In this document: positions 35,978 through 45,800 of the stretch, piece by piece
Position numbering within the stretch: the stretch's first letter is position 1
How the letters are laid out: the number at the start of each line of letters is the position of its first letter
Assembly: GCF_001570605.1 (NCBI RefSeq)
Contig: NZ_BBXG01000020.1
Location: 91,156 to 155,155, forward strand
Source: Herbidospora cretacea
GTDB taxonomy: Bacteria; Actinomycetota; Actinomycetes; Streptosporangiales; Streptosporangiaceae
Reading direction: 5' to 3'
DNA: 64,000 nucleotides
The notes under the pieces: model-generated
Database searches by the model: none
Told to the model about the DNA's origin: nothing
What the model saw: the letters and a program-made list of their open reading frames with translations, nothing else
Program-made: the position numbers and the translations under genes

Positions 35978-37138
35978 ATGCCGGTGTCGACGCCCGCCAT
36001 CACTTTCACGCGCGACCGGCCCACCTGGTTCGTCTACCTGATGCTGGCGACCTTCGCCACCTACCTCTACGGACTGTCCTCCGCGCTGCCCACCCTGCGC
36101 GCCGAACTCGGCGTCAGCCAGGCGGTCGCCGGTCTCCACGGCACCGGCATGGCCGTCGGCAGCATCCTCACCGGCCTGTCGATGCCCTGGCTGACCAGGC
36201 GTCACGGCCGCCGGTTCGCCGTCTGGCTGGGGATCGCCGGCATGAACGCCGGCATGGTGCTGGTGGGCTTCGGCCCCACCCTTCCTTTCACACTGGCCGG
36301 CTACAGCATCGCCGGCGGCTTCGCCGCCATCGCCCTGTACGTCTCCATGGCCGCCCTCAGCGACCACCACGGCGCGGCCGGACCGGCGTCGATCAGCGAG
36401 GCCAACGCCGTCGGCGTGCTCGCGGGCATCCCGGCCACCTACGGCTTCAGCGTGCTGGCCGAGTCGGTGCTGGGATGGCGGGCCGCCATGTTCATCCCCG
36501 TCGCGCTCACCGCCGTGCTGGTGTTCGCGATGGGCCGGGTCTGGTTCCCCGAGGTCCCGGCCGGGCGGTCCGTCACCCGGGAGCGCAGGCCGTTCGGGTG
36601 GCGGTTCCACTTCGCGGGCGCGGTGCTGCTCTGCTGCGTGGCGGTGGAGTTCGTCTTCAACCTCTGGGCCGCCGAGCTGTTCTCCCAGCGGACCGGGCTC
36701 TCGCTGGCCGAGGCGGCCACCGGACTGACCGCGATGCTCGCGGGCATCGCCGCCGGGCGCTTCGCCGGCGCGGCGCTCACCCTGCGCTATCCGGTCTGGC
36801 AGGTCTTCCTCGGCACCATGGCCGTCACGCTGGCCGGCTGGGCCGTCTTCTGGTCGACGACCGCCGTGGTGGTCGGCTACGTCGGCCTGGCGGTCAGCGG
36901 CGCCGGGATCGGCATGCTGTTCCCCCTGGGCCTGAGCCGGATGATCGAGACCTCGGGCGGGCGGCCCGACCAGGCCGGGGGGATCGCGTCGGTGTGGGCG
37001 GGGGTGGGCTCGGGCACCGGGCCCTTCGTGCTCGGCGCGCTGGGTGACGCCTTCGGCACCCACGCGGCCTTCCTGCTGGCCCCCGCGCTGCTCGGCCTCG
37101 CGGCCGGCGGCCTGCTCAGTTCCAGGTCGAGTTTCTGA
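35978..37138 (+). CDS. MFS transporter (CynX/NimT type)
   Basis: The 386-residue protein has about twelve membrane helices starting at TWFVYLMLATFATYLYGLSSALPTL, the loop motif PWLTRRHGRRFAVWLG and GIGMLFPLGLSRMIE. It is a typical small-molecule MFS of unknown substrate. GGGGG at 35971-35975 is very close to ATG 35978 and is better spaced for an in-frame GTG at 35984, so the start may be six bases later. The 3' end overlaps the convergent secreted-protein gene by 23 bp. Confidence 0.88.
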   Translation: MPVSTPAITFTRDRPTWFVYLMLATFATYLYGLSSALPTLRAELGVSQAVAGLHGTGMAVGSILTGLSMPWLTRRHGRRFAVWLGIAGMNAGMVLVGFGPTLPFTLAGYSIAGGFAAIALYVSMAALSDHHGAAGPASISEANAVGVLAGIPATYGFSVLAESVLGWRAAMFIPVALTAVLVFAMGRVWFPEVPAGRSVTRERRPFGWRFHFAGAVLLCCVAVEFVFNLWAAELFSQRTGLSLAEAATGLTAMLAGIAAGRFAGAALTLRYPVWQVFLGTMAVTLAGWAVFWSTTAVVVGYVGLAVSGAGIGMLFPLGLSRMIETSGGRPDQAGGIASVWAGVGSGTGPFVLGALGDAFGTHAAFLLAPALLGLAAGGLLSSRSSF

Positions 37139-37709
37139 GGACGGTCGCCAGGCCCGGCGTCTTCCACTGGTCGACGACGAGGATCTTCGACTGCGGCAGG
37201 TACCACTCGCGCTGGGTGTAGGAGCCCGCGTAGTCGTACTTGGGCGGGCCGTACATGCAACTGCCGGTCCATTCGCGGTAGTGGGCGTTGTGGCCGGGGC
37301 CGACCGGCTTGTAGCCCTTGACGACCGGCTTGGTCCTGAACGACCGCATCCACAGCTTCTTGTCGTAGACGCAGGGGCCGACGTCGGTCGCCGGGCTGTA
37401 GGGGCGGCTCGGCTCGTAGGCGTTGAAGGTCTCGTGGCCGACCCTGATGGCGGCCGGGCCGAACACCCAGAAGCTGCGGCACCCGGAGTCGCGGAAACCG
37501 AAGTTCCTGGTGCCCGCCGTGGGGCAGGCGCCGGTGACCACGCGCACGTAATCGGGGGCGGTCCGGTAGACCTTCCAGGTCTTGGGGATCTTGATCGTGA
37601 GGCCGTTGCGCAGGTGGACCGACTTCGTGCCTTGAGCGGCGGCCGGGGTGGAGACGAGCCCGACCAGCGCGAGACCGGCGGCGGCCACAGCCAGGGTTCT
37701 GGAGATCAT
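37116..37709 (-). CDS. Secreted protein of unknown function
   Basis: The 197-residue product begins with a signal peptide MISRTLAVAAAGLALVGLVS, cleaved near TPAAAQG. The mature part has at least four cysteines (TGACPTAGTRN, DSGCRSFW, DVGPCVYDKK, GSCMYGPP), likely two disulfides, and many aromatic residues. I do not recognise the family. ATG 37709 was chosen because the signal peptide begins there; the longer frame is not supported. Confidence 0.72.
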   Translation of the reverse strand: MISRTLAVAAAGLALVGLVSTPAAAQGTKSVHLRNGLTIKIPKTWKVYRTAPDYVRVVTGACPTAGTRNFGFRDSGCRSFWVFGPAAIRVGHETFNAYEPSRPYSPATDVGPCVYDKKLWMRSFRTKPVVKGYKPVGPGHNAHYREWTGSCMYGPPKYDYAGSYTQREWYLPQSKILVVDQWKTPGLATVLRNSTWN

Positions 37710-37864
37710 GGCGCAGACGCTACCGAAATGCGCCAGTGCTCCGGCCTCCCGACTAGTTCCAATATCTCGTGCCGGATCTTGGTCGCACGGACCAGTAGGC
37801 GCGTGCGGAATGAGATACGTGACTATGGTTGCGAGATTCTCCGTGTTCGGCCATGAACCCTCCG

Positions 37865-39097
37865 TTACGATCGGCAAGTGCAGTTGAGATACAACTACCG
37901 GATGTATCCAGACGCCCAACAGCGAGTTGCGCTGGCTCACGCGTTCGGGTGCGCCCGCGTGGTGTTCAACGACGCACTGCGCACGAGACAGGAGGCCCGA
38001 GAGCAGGGCTTGCCGTACATCTCGGACGGCGACTTGTCCAAGCAGGTCATCACGCGAGCGAAGGCGACACCGGAGCGCGCATGGCTGGGCCAGGTGTCAG
38101 CGGTGATCCTTCAGCAGGCGCTCGCTGATCTGAACATGGCCTACCGGAACTTCTTCGCTTCCATGGTCGGTATCCGCAAAGGACCGAAGGTCGCCTCGCC
38201 CAAATTCCGGTCGAAGAAGGACGCCCGGCAGGCAGTGCGGTTCACGAAGAACGCCCGGTTCACAGTCACCGAGTCGGGCCGACTGCGGTTACCGAAGATC
38301 GGGGATGTTCCGGTTCGCTGGTCGCGGTCTCTACCGTCGGAGCCGTCGTCGGTGACGGTGATCAAAGACTCGGCGGGTCGGTATTTCGCGTCGTTCGTGG
38401 TCGATGCCGCTGACCGGCCGTTGCCGGAGACGGACTCTGAGATCGGTATCGATCTCGGATTGACGCACTTTGCGGTAACCTCGGATGGCCGGAAGGTCAG
38501 TAACCCGCGCATCCTGCGGCGGGCGGCCAGGAAGCTCCGCAAGGCGAACAAGGCCTTGAGCCGCAAGCAGAACGCCTCCGCGAACCGCGCCAAGGCCAAG
38601 CTGAAGGTCGCCAAAGCCTACGCGAAGATGACTGACACACGCCGCGACTGGGCGCACAAATTGTCCACCACCTTGATCCGTGAAAACCAAACGGTCTACG
38701 TGGAGGACCTCGCCGTGTCAGGCCTGGCTCGCACCAAGCTGGCAACGAGCGTTCACGACGCCGGGTGGTCGCAATTCACGGCCATGCTGGAGTACAAGGC
38801 CGCCCGGTATGGCCGCCACTTCGCCCGGATCGACCGCTGGTTCCCCAGCTCGAAACTGTGCTCGACGTGCGGGACCATCGCCACCTCAATGCCGCTCGCC
38901 TCCCGGTCGTGGATGTGCGGATGCGGTGTCACCCACGACCGAGACATCAACGCCGCCATCAACATCCTCGCCGCCGGGCAGGCGGAGAGACGAAACGACT
39001 GTGGAGCGCGACCAGGACCGGGACATGTCCCGGCACCGCGCGAAGAAGCAGTAACCCGCCGGAAGTCGCATGTGCGGCAGGCCGGAATGGATGTCAA
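37865..39097 (+). mobile_element. IS200/IS605-group element carrying only tnpB (approximate ends)
   Basis: There is a complete tnpB without tnpA, as in IS1341-type elements mobilised in trans. The right end is placed after gatgtcaa at about 39097, which resembles the end of related actinomycete elements, and lies exactly at the 3' end of otsB. The left end is uncertain: the only TTAC nearby is at 37865-37868, directly before the tnpB start. A perfect 16-bp palindrome (CCGGGACATGTCCCGG, 39018-39033) near the right end may belong to the end structure or the guide RNA scaffold. Confidence 0.6.
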
Positions 39098-39122
39098 TGC
39101 TCCCGGCTTGCGATCGACTTGA
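37878..39122 (+). CDS. tnpB: TnpB RNA-guided nuclease (OrfB family)
   Basis: TnpB is an RNA-guided DNA endonuclease that uses an RNA derived from its own 3' end. The 414-residue protein has the N-terminal RYNYRMYPDAQQ helix, RuvC-I D192 in IGIDLGLTHFAV, RuvC-II E276 in VYVEDLAVSG, the zinc finger C328/C331/C347/C349 and RuvC-III THDRDINAAINI. All catalytic positions are present, so it looks active. GTG start at 37878. The last eight codons read past the inferred element end into the antisense of otsB, a 29-bp overlap. Confidence 0.93.
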   Translation: MQLRYNYRMYPDAQQRVALAHAFGCARVVFNDALRTRQEAREQGLPYISDGDLSKQVITRAKATPERAWLGQVSAVILQQALADLNMAYRNFFASMVGIRKGPKVASPKFRSKKDARQAVRFTKNARFTVTESGRLRLPKIGDVPVRWSRSLPSEPSSVTVIKDSAGRYFASFVVDAADRPLPETDSEIGIDLGLTHFAVTSDGRKVSNPRILRRAARKLRKANKALSRKQNASANRAKAKLKVAKAYAKMTDTRRDWAHKLSTTLIRENQTVYVEDLAVSGLARTKLATSVHDAGWSQFTAMLEYKAARYGRHFARIDRWFPSSKLCSTCGTIATSMPLASRSWMCGCGVTHDRDINAAINILAAGQAERRNDCGARPGPGHVPAPREEAVTRRKSHVRQAGMDVNAPGLRST

Positions 39123-39924
39123 GGAGCTGTTCGAGGAACGCGACCACGCCGTCGGGCCCGTCGACCACGACGTCGGCCTGCTCGGCCAGCGCCGTCACCT
39201 CGGCCGAGCCGGAGCAGACCCGGACGCCCGGGATGTTCACCGAGGCCACCGCCTCGAACGCGGCCAGGTCGCCCAGGTCGTCGCCGATGAACATGACCGA
39301 ACGCGCGCGCTCGGCGATGAGCAGTTCCTTGAGCGCCTTGCCCTTGTCGACGCCGGGACCGCGCAGCTCCAGGACCTTGCGGCCGGGCTCGACGACCAGG
39401 CCGTTGTCGGCGGCCAGCTCCACCAGCGGCACCCGCAGCGCCTCCAGCGCGGCGTCGGGGTCGGGGCAACTGCGCGTGTGGACGGCCAGCGCGCGCCCCT
39501 TGTCCTCGATCGTGACGCCCTCGTGGCCCGCCAGCAGGCCGGGCAGCGCGGCGCGGATCTTCGCCAGGCCTGCGGGCGGCGGCGGCGAGGTGATCTCCCC
39601 GCCCTCCCAGCGCTCGATGCCGTACTGACCGAGGATGACCAGGCCGGGGACCTCGACGAGGTCGGGACCCTCGGGGGTGTCGCCCAGGGCCAGCGCGGTG
39701 CCGGGCGGACGGCCGGTGACGACCGCGATGCGGCGGACCACCTCGGCCAGCCGGATCAGCGCGGCGGGGGCGTCGGGGTGGATCCAGGCGGCCGACGGGT
39801 CGGTGACGATCGGCGAGAGGGTGCCGTCGAAGTCGAGGCCGATGACCGCCCCGCCCGGGTCGTTCACGATCGCCTCGAGGCCGGCCCGGCCCCCGTCGGT
39901 CCGGACGTCCGGCATATCCCCCAC
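39094..39924 (-). CDS. otsB: Trehalose-6-phosphate phosphatase
   Basis: OtsB removes the phosphate from trehalose-6-phosphate. The 276-residue HAD enzyme has motif I DFDGTLSPI (IGLDFDGTLSP), VTGRPP, the cap region, the Lys-containing GVDKGKALKELL and motif IV FIGDDLGDLAAFEAV. GTG 39924 has AGGA eight bases upstream. The stop codon TGA is formed by the last bases of the adjacent TnpB element, so the C-terminus (SIASREH) may differ by one residue from the ancestral one. It works with OtsA at 34512. Confidence 0.94.
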   Translation of the reverse strand: MGDMPDVRTDGGRAGLEAIVNDPGGAVIGLDFDGTLSPIVTDPSAAWIHPDAPAALIRLAEVVRRIAVVTGRPPGTALALGDTPEGPDLVEVPGLVILGQYGIERWEGGEITSPPPPAGLAKIRAALPGLLAGHEGVTIEDKGRALAVHTRSCPDPDAALEALRVPLVELAADNGLVVEPGRKVLELRGPGVDKGKALKELLIAERARSVMFIGDDLGDLAAFEAVASVNIPGVRVCSGSAEVTALAEQADVVVDGPDGVVAFLEQLLKSIASREH

Positions 39925-39986
39925 GGCACTGTTCCTTTCGTCGCGCGACGGTCACTCTGTCAATCGCAGGTTAACGCGGAGTGAAC

Positions 39987-40250
39987 TCAGCCCGGCCGTC
40001 CACGTCCGCGCCGGCGCGCGTCCCGGCGTTCGCGCAGACGGTTGACGAGGGCGGGGTTCTCGGCCAATGCCTCGGGGCGGTCGACCAGGCCGGCGAGCAC
40101 CTGGTAGTAGCGGGTGGTGGACATGCCGAAGGTGTCCTTGATCGCCTGTTCCTTCGCGCCCGGGTGGCGCCACCAGCCGCCCTCGAACTCGAGGATGGCC
40201 TTGTCTTGAGGGGAGAGACCGTCCACACGGGACATGCTAACTGTCGCCAT
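39987..40250 (-). CDS. DUF3263 protein
   Basis: The 87-residue protein contains the DUF3263 core GLSPQDKAILEFEGGWWRHPGAKEQAIKDTFGMSTTRYYQVLAGLVDRPEALAENP, an actinobacteria-only helical module that looks like a small DNA-binding domain, and a basic C-terminus rich in arginine. Its start is ATG 40250, or ATG 40235 five codons later. It is divergent from the SAM hydrolase gene with only 19 bp between start codons. Confidence 0.88.
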   Translation of the reverse strand: MATVSMSRVDGLSPQDKAILEFEGGWWRHPGAKEQAIKDTFGMSTTRYYQVLAGLVDRPEALAENPALVNRLRERRDARRRGRGRPG

Positions 40251-40269
40251 TTCTCGGGAAGGCAACGTA

Positions 40270-41094
40270 ATGTCACCAGGTGTGACGCCTGTTATCACTC
40301 TCCTGACCGACTACGGTCTCGAAGACGGTTTCGTGGCCGCGTGTCACGGCGTTATCGCCGGCATCGCCCCCGAGGCCCGGATCATCGACGTCGGCCATCT
40401 CGTCCCGGCGGGTGACGTGCGGCGCGGGGCCGCGATTCTCGCCCAGACGATCCCCTACCTTCCCCGTGGTGTGCACATCGCGGTGGTCGACCCGTCGGTC
40501 GGGTCGAGCACCCGCAGGGCGGTCGCGATCGAGGCGGGCGGGCGGGTGTTCGTGGGGCCCGACAACGGGGTGCTCTCGTGGGCCGTGCACGCCGTCGGCG
40601 GCGCGACCGGAGCCTACGAGCTGACCAACGAGGACGTCTGGCTCAAGCCGGTGTCCCGGACCTTCCACGGGCGTGACATCTTCTGCCCGGTCGCCGCTCA
40701 CGTGGTGGCGGGCCGCGAGCTCGGCGAACTCGGCACCGCGCTGCCGCTGCGCGAGCTGGTGACGCTGCCCGAGCCGACCTCCCGGCTGCGTGACGGGGCG
40801 TGCGAGGGCGAGGTGCTCTCGGTCGACCGCCACGGCAACGTCCAGCTCTCCATCACCGCCGCCGACCTGGGCTTCCTGGGTGTACGCGACGGCGACACCC
40901 TGGCCGTCTGGCTGGGCCGCCGCCAGCTGGCCGTCCCCTATCGCGACACCTTCGCCGCCGTTCCCCCCGGCGACCTGGTGGCCTTCACCGACTCCGCCGG
41001 GCTGGTGGCCGTGGCCGTCAACGCCGGCGACGCCGCCCAGCGACTGGGGTTGCCGCCGGGCGCCCACGTACGCCTCTCCCCCGCCCGGACATAA
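40270..41094 (+). CDS. SAM hydrolase (DUF62 / SAM hydroxide adenosyltransferase family)
   Basis: Enzymes of this family split S-adenosylmethionine with water to adenosine and methionine; fluorinase and chlorinase are relatives. The 274-residue protein has the N-terminal TLLTDYGLEDGFVAACHG with the substrate-binding Asp, VDPSVGSSTRRAVAIE, FVGPDNGVLSW and the C-terminal beta domain with VLSVDRHGNVQLSI. It lacks any halogenase insertion that I can see. ATG 40270 has GGAAGG eight bases upstream. Confidence 0.92.
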   Translation: MSPGVTPVITLLTDYGLEDGFVAACHGVIAGIAPEARIIDVGHLVPAGDVRRGAAILAQTIPYLPRGVHIAVVDPSVGSSTRRAVAIEAGGRVFVGPDNGVLSWAVHAVGGATGAYELTNEDVWLKPVSRTFHGRDIFCPVAAHVVAGRELGELGTALPLRELVTLPEPTSRLRDGACEGEVLSVDRHGNVQLSITAADLGFLGVRDGDTLAVWLGRRQLAVPYRDTFAAVPPGDLVAFTDSAGLVAVAVNAGDAAQRLGLPPGAHVRLSPART

Positions 41095-41161
41095 CGCACT
41101 GTATTTGAATGTTCACGGAAAGGTCAGATCAGAGGGCGTGAGCGTGCCAGAATAGGCCGCC

Positions 41162-42283
41162 GTGACCTCTGTGGCATCCCGGTTGCTCCTGGTCTGCATG
41201 GCCGCCGGGCTGATCCTGCCTGCCCCCGCTCGCGCCGATGAGCCGGGGGCGGTGGCCCGGGAGCGGCAGTGGCCGCTGGAGGTCATGGGCGTTCCGGCCG
41301 CGTGGAAGCTGAGCCGGGGCGAGGGCGTCACGGTGGCCGTCCTCGACACCGGCGTCGACGCCCGCCACCCCGACCTGGCCGGAGCCGTCGTCGAGGGTCC
41401 CGACCTCACGGGGGCCGGGACCACCCACGCCGGACACCACGGCACCGCCATGGCCGGCCTGATCGCCGGGCGGGGCCACGGCCCCGGCGGCGAGCTCGGG
41501 GTGGTCGGGGTGGCGCCACGCGCGCGGGTGCTGTCGATCCGGGTGACCCTGGAGGCCGACGACCCGGCCCGCACCGACCCCCACGTCGCGGCGCGGGTCC
41601 GGGGCGCGGTCGCCCGGGGCATCCGGTGGGCCGTCGACCACGGCGCCGAGGTGATCAGCATGTCCCTGGGCGGCAGCGACGGCAGCTACCGGGGCAGCGC
41701 CGACGAGGCCGCCGCGGTCCGCTACGCCCTGACGAAGGGGGTGGTGCTGGTGGCCTCGTCCGGCAACGACGGCGCGGGCGCCAACCGGCGCAACTTCCCG
41801 GCCGCCTATCCGGGGGTGATCGCGGTCGGCGCGGTCGACGCCCGGCTCGACCCCGCGCCCTTCTCCAACCGGCAGAGCTACGTGTCGGTGAGCGCCCCCG
41901 GCACCGGCATCGTCAGCACCGACGCCCACGGGTCCTATGTGGTCGGCGACGGCACGAGCTCGGCCGCCGCGTTCGTGGCGGGGATCGCCGCCCTCGTCAA
42001 GGCCCGCCATCCGGGCATCGGCGTCAGCGACGTGCGGCTGGCCATCTTGCAGGGCGCCACCCGCCGGGACGATCCCGACGGGACCAGGGCGGGCGTCGGG
42101 GTGGCCCACGCGCGGCGGGCCCTACTGGTGGCCGGTGCGCCCCGACGGGTGGTGATGGCGGCGCGGCCCCGGCAGGCGATCTTCGGAGGGGTGTCGGAAT
42201 CTACCCTTTCGGGGCCTTTGATCTGGGCTGCCCTGTTGTTGCTTGTCGCCGCGTTGGTGGCAACCGTGGCGCTTCGCGCCTGA
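41162..42283 (+). CDS. Secreted, membrane-anchored S8 subtilase (mycosin-like)
   Basis: The 373-residue protease has a signal peptide (cleavage near PARADE) and the full catalytic triad: D62 in AVLDTGVD, H93 in GHHGTAMAG and S266 in GDGTSSAAAFVAG. A C-terminal membrane helix (SGPLIWAALLLLVAALVATVALRA) anchors it outside the cell. The layout equals the mycosin proteases of type VII secretion, but no ESX gene is nearby, so a role in type VII secretion is not supported. GTG 41162. Confidence 0.9.
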   Translation: MTSVASRLLLVCMAAGLILPAPARADEPGAVARERQWPLEVMGVPAAWKLSRGEGVTVAVLDTGVDARHPDLAGAVVEGPDLTGAGTTHAGHHGTAMAGLIAGRGHGPGGELGVVGVAPRARVLSIRVTLEADDPARTDPHVAARVRGAVARGIRWAVDHGAEVISMSLGGSDGSYRGSADEAAAVRYALTKGVVLVASSGNDGAGANRRNFPAAYPGVIAVGAVDARLDPAPFSNRQSYVSVSAPGTGIVSTDAHGSYVVGDGTSSAAAFVAGIAALVKARHPGIGVSDVRLAILQGATRRDDPDGTRAGVGVAHARRALLVAGAPRRVVMAARPRQAIFGGVSESTLSGPLIWAALLLLVAALVATVALRA

Positions 42284-42359
42284 GCATTGCGGCTTCCTTG
42301 CCGCTCCCTGACCGGATGAGGGGTCCTCCCCTTACGAAAGACCGGGTAGACATGTCTTC

Positions 42360-42376
42360 GACTACACAGAGTAGTC
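42360..42376. promoter_or_regulatory. 17-bp palindrome upstream of a small secreted-protein gene
   Basis: GACTAC-ACAGA-GTAGTC is a perfect 6-bp inverted repeat about 47 bp before the start at 42423. It could be an operator for an unknown regulator. Confidence 0.4.
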
Positions 42377-42422
42377 ATCCGCGTGCTCAGCCGCCCGGAC
42401 CCACCTCAGGGGAGAGATACAT

Positions 42423-42746
42423 ATGATCCGCCGAATCGTCGTCACCTCGGCCGCTGCTGGTCTCGTCGTCGTCGCCCCCGCCAGCATGGCGCACGCCGAC
42501 ACGCCCGTCACCAACCTGCTCAACACGCAGTGCGTGTCGTCGCCCGAGCACCTCACCGGCCTCCCCGTGCTGGCCACCCTGCTCTCGCCGGTCTGCGGCC
42601 TGGTCAAGAGCCTGCCCGGCCTCGTCGGCCAGGTCGTCGGCGGCGCCACCAACGGCCTCCCGCTGCCGTCGCTGCCGTCCGTCCCGGGCGTCAGCACCGG
42701 CACCGTCACCGGCCTGCTGCCGGTCAACGCCGTGTCGGTTCGCTAG
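42423..42746 (+). CDS. Small secreted hydrophobic protein
   Basis: The 107-residue product has a signal peptide (MIRRIVVTSAAAGLVVVAPASMAHA) and a mature part rich in Leu, Val, Gly and Pro with two cysteines (TQCVSSPE, LSPVCGLVK). It is reminiscent in composition of small surface proteins of aerial-growing actinomycetes but lacks the chaplin motif. GGGGAGAG upstream is a good ribosome binding site. A strong bidirectional terminator follows. Confidence 0.78.
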   Translation: MIRRIVVTSAAAGLVVVAPASMAHADTPVTNLLNTQCVSSPEHLTGLPVLATLLSPVCGLVKSLPGLVGQVVGGATNGLPLPSLPSVPGVSTGTVTGLLPVNAVSVR

Positions 42747-42765
42747 TTCTCATGCACCACATGTG

Positions 42766-42798
42766 AAAGGCCCCCGCCTGGATCCAGCGGGGGCCTTT
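42766..42798. terminator. Bidirectional terminator between secreted protein and opp operon
   Basis: AAAGGCCCCCGC pairs perfectly with GCGGGGGCCTTT, with a further CTGGATCCAG palindrome in the loop. It has A-rich and T-rich arms and can serve both convergent units. Confidence 0.92.
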
Positions 42799-42823
42799 CC
42801 CTTTGTCACACTCAGTAACCGAG

Positions 42824-43823
<1,000 letters not shown>

Positions 43824-43840
<17 letters not shown>

Positions 43841-44870
43841 CGAGGACCTCCCTCCAGTAGTGGCACGCGCTGCTGCGCGTGCCGCTGATCTCGTGCAGCG
43901 GCGGGACGTCGGTCACGCAGTTGTCCTGCCGGAACGGGCAGCGGGGGTGGAAGGCGCAACCCGTCGGCATGTCGAGCAGGTTGGGCGGCAGGCCCTTGAT
44001 GGCGTACAGCTCCTGGCCCTTCATGTCGACCCGGGGGATCGAGTCGAGCAGGCCCTTGGTGTACGGGTGCGCGGCGTTGCGGTAGATGTCGTGCACCGGG
44101 GCGTTCTCGACGATGCGGCCGCCGTACATGACCGCGATCTTGTCCGCGACGTCGGCGACGACGCCGAGGTCGTGGGTGATCAGGATCAGGCCCATGTTGC
44201 TCTCGCGCTGGAGTTCGGCGAGCAGCTCCATGATCTGGGCCTGCACGGTGACGTCCAGCGCGGTCGTCGGCTCGTCGGCGATGAGCAGGTCGGGGTCCAG
44301 CGCGATCGACATCGCGATCATGATGCGCTGGCGCATGCCGCCGGAGAACTGGTGCGGGTAGTCGTTGACGCGCTGCTTGGCGGCCGGGATGCGGACCCGG
44401 TCCATCAGCTCGACGGCCTTGGCGTAGGACGCCTTCTTCGACATGCCCTTGTGCACGCGGAACATCTCGGCGATCTGCCAGCCCACGGTGAAGACCGGGT
44501 TGAGCGCCGAGAGCGCGTCCTGGAAGATCATCGCGATCTGCTGGCCGCGGATCTGGCTGCGCTGGCTCTCCGACAGCTGGAGGAGGTCGGTCCCCCGGAA
44601 GCGGATCTCACCCTTGGGGATGCGCGCCGGCGGCATGTCGAGGATGCCCATGATCGCCTGGGCGGTGACCGACTTGCCGGAGCCCGACTCGCCCAGCACC
44701 GCGAGGGTCTCCCCGGCGTTGAGCGCGTAGGACACGCCGTTGACCGCGCGGACGACGCCCGCGCGGGTGCCGAACTCGACGTGCAGGTTGTCGACCGCGA
44801 GCAGCGGCTCGGTGCCGATCGTGCCGCTGTCGGCCGGAAGCAGATGCGTGTCGACGGACGGGTTCTTCAC
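43824..44870 (-). CDS. oppD: Oligopeptide ABC transporter ATP-binding protein OppD
   Basis: The 348-residue partner ATPase has Walker [11 protein letters not shown]-loop [11 protein letters not shown], signature [17 protein letters not shown], Walker [13 protein letters not shown] and H-loop ITHDLGVV, plus the C-terminal [15 protein letters not shown] cluster. GTG 44870 has a GAGG ribosome binding site. It lies 12 bp after oppC. Confidence 0.95.
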
Positions 44871-44882
44871 TGACCACCCCTC

Positions 44883-45800
44883 CTATCGAAGCTTCGGGTC
44901 GAGAGCGTCGCGGACGGCGTCGCCGAGCATGACGAACGCCAGCACCGTGATGCTGAGGAACAGGGCCGGGAACAGCAGTGCCTCAGGAGCCTGCAGGAAC
45001 CGGTTGCGCGCGTCGGCGATCATCAGGCCCCACGAGATGTCGGGCGACTGGATGCCGACGCCGAGGAACGACAGCGCGGCCTCGGCGGCGATGAAGACGC
45101 CCATGTTCATGGTCGCCACCACGATCACCGGAGCGAGCGCGTTGGGCAGGATGTGCCGCCCCATGATCCGGCCGGGACCCGCGCCGAGCGCCCTCGCCGC
45201 GATGACGTAGTCCTGGCTCTTGGACGACATGACCGCCGCCCGCATGATGCGCAGCACCATCGGCCAGGCCAGCACCGACAGCGCCAGCACGACGGTCCAG
45301 ATGCCCGCGTTCTCGCGGCCGACGACCGCGAGGATCAGCAGCGCGCCCAGGGTCGAGGGGATCGCGAAGAAGACCTCGGCCAGGCGGGACAGGATCGTGT
45401 CGGTCCAGCGGCCGTAGAAACCGGCCAGCAGGCCGAGCAGACCGCCCAGGAGCGTGGTCACCAGGGTGGAGAACACGCCCACCATGATCGAGATCCGGGC
45501 GCCGTAGATGACCCGGGAGTAGGTGTCGCAGCCCAGGTTGTCGGTGCCGAACGGGTGGGCCGCGCTCACGCCCTGGCGGGCGATGCTCAGGTCGCACGTG
45601 CTCGAATCAAATGCGTTGACCGAAGAGAACAGACCCGGAATGATCGACATGACCACGAGGATCGCGATCAAGACGGCGGCGATGATGAAGACCTTGCTCC
45701 GCCGCAGGTCATACCACGCGTCCGACCACAGGCTCGCCGGCTTCTTCTGCTTCGGCGGCTTCTCCGATTTCGGCTTCTGCTCGGTGAGTGTGTCACTCAT
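44883..45800 (-). CDS. oppC: Oligopeptide ABC transporter permease OppC
   Basis: The 305-residue inner-membrane permease has a long charged cytoplasmic N-terminus (EQKPKSEKPPKQKKP), six helices and the EAA loop ARALGAGPGRIMGRHILPNALAPV that docks the ATPases. The first codons overlap the oppB stop as ATGAGTGA, indicating translational coupling. Confidence 0.95.
   Translation of the reverse strand: MSDTLTEQKPKSEKPPKQKKPASLWSDAWYDLRRSKVFIIAAVLIAILVVMSIIPGLFSSVNAFDSSTCDLSIARQGVSAAHPFGTDNLGCDTYSRVIYGARISIMVGVFSTLVTTLLGGLLGLLAGFYGRWTDTILSRLAEVFFAIPSTLGALLILAVVGRENAGIWTVVLALSVLAWPMVLRIMRAAVMSSKSQDYVIAARALGAGPGRIMGRHILPNALAPVIVVATMNMGVFIAAEAALSFLGVGIQSPDISWGLMIADARNRFLQAPEALLFPALFLSITVLAFVMLGDAVRDALDPKLR

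Noticed and set aside
41162..42283. Type VII secretion locus
   Set aside because: Only the mycosin-like protease is present; no EccB/C/D/E, WXG100 or PE/PPE-like genes are nearby.
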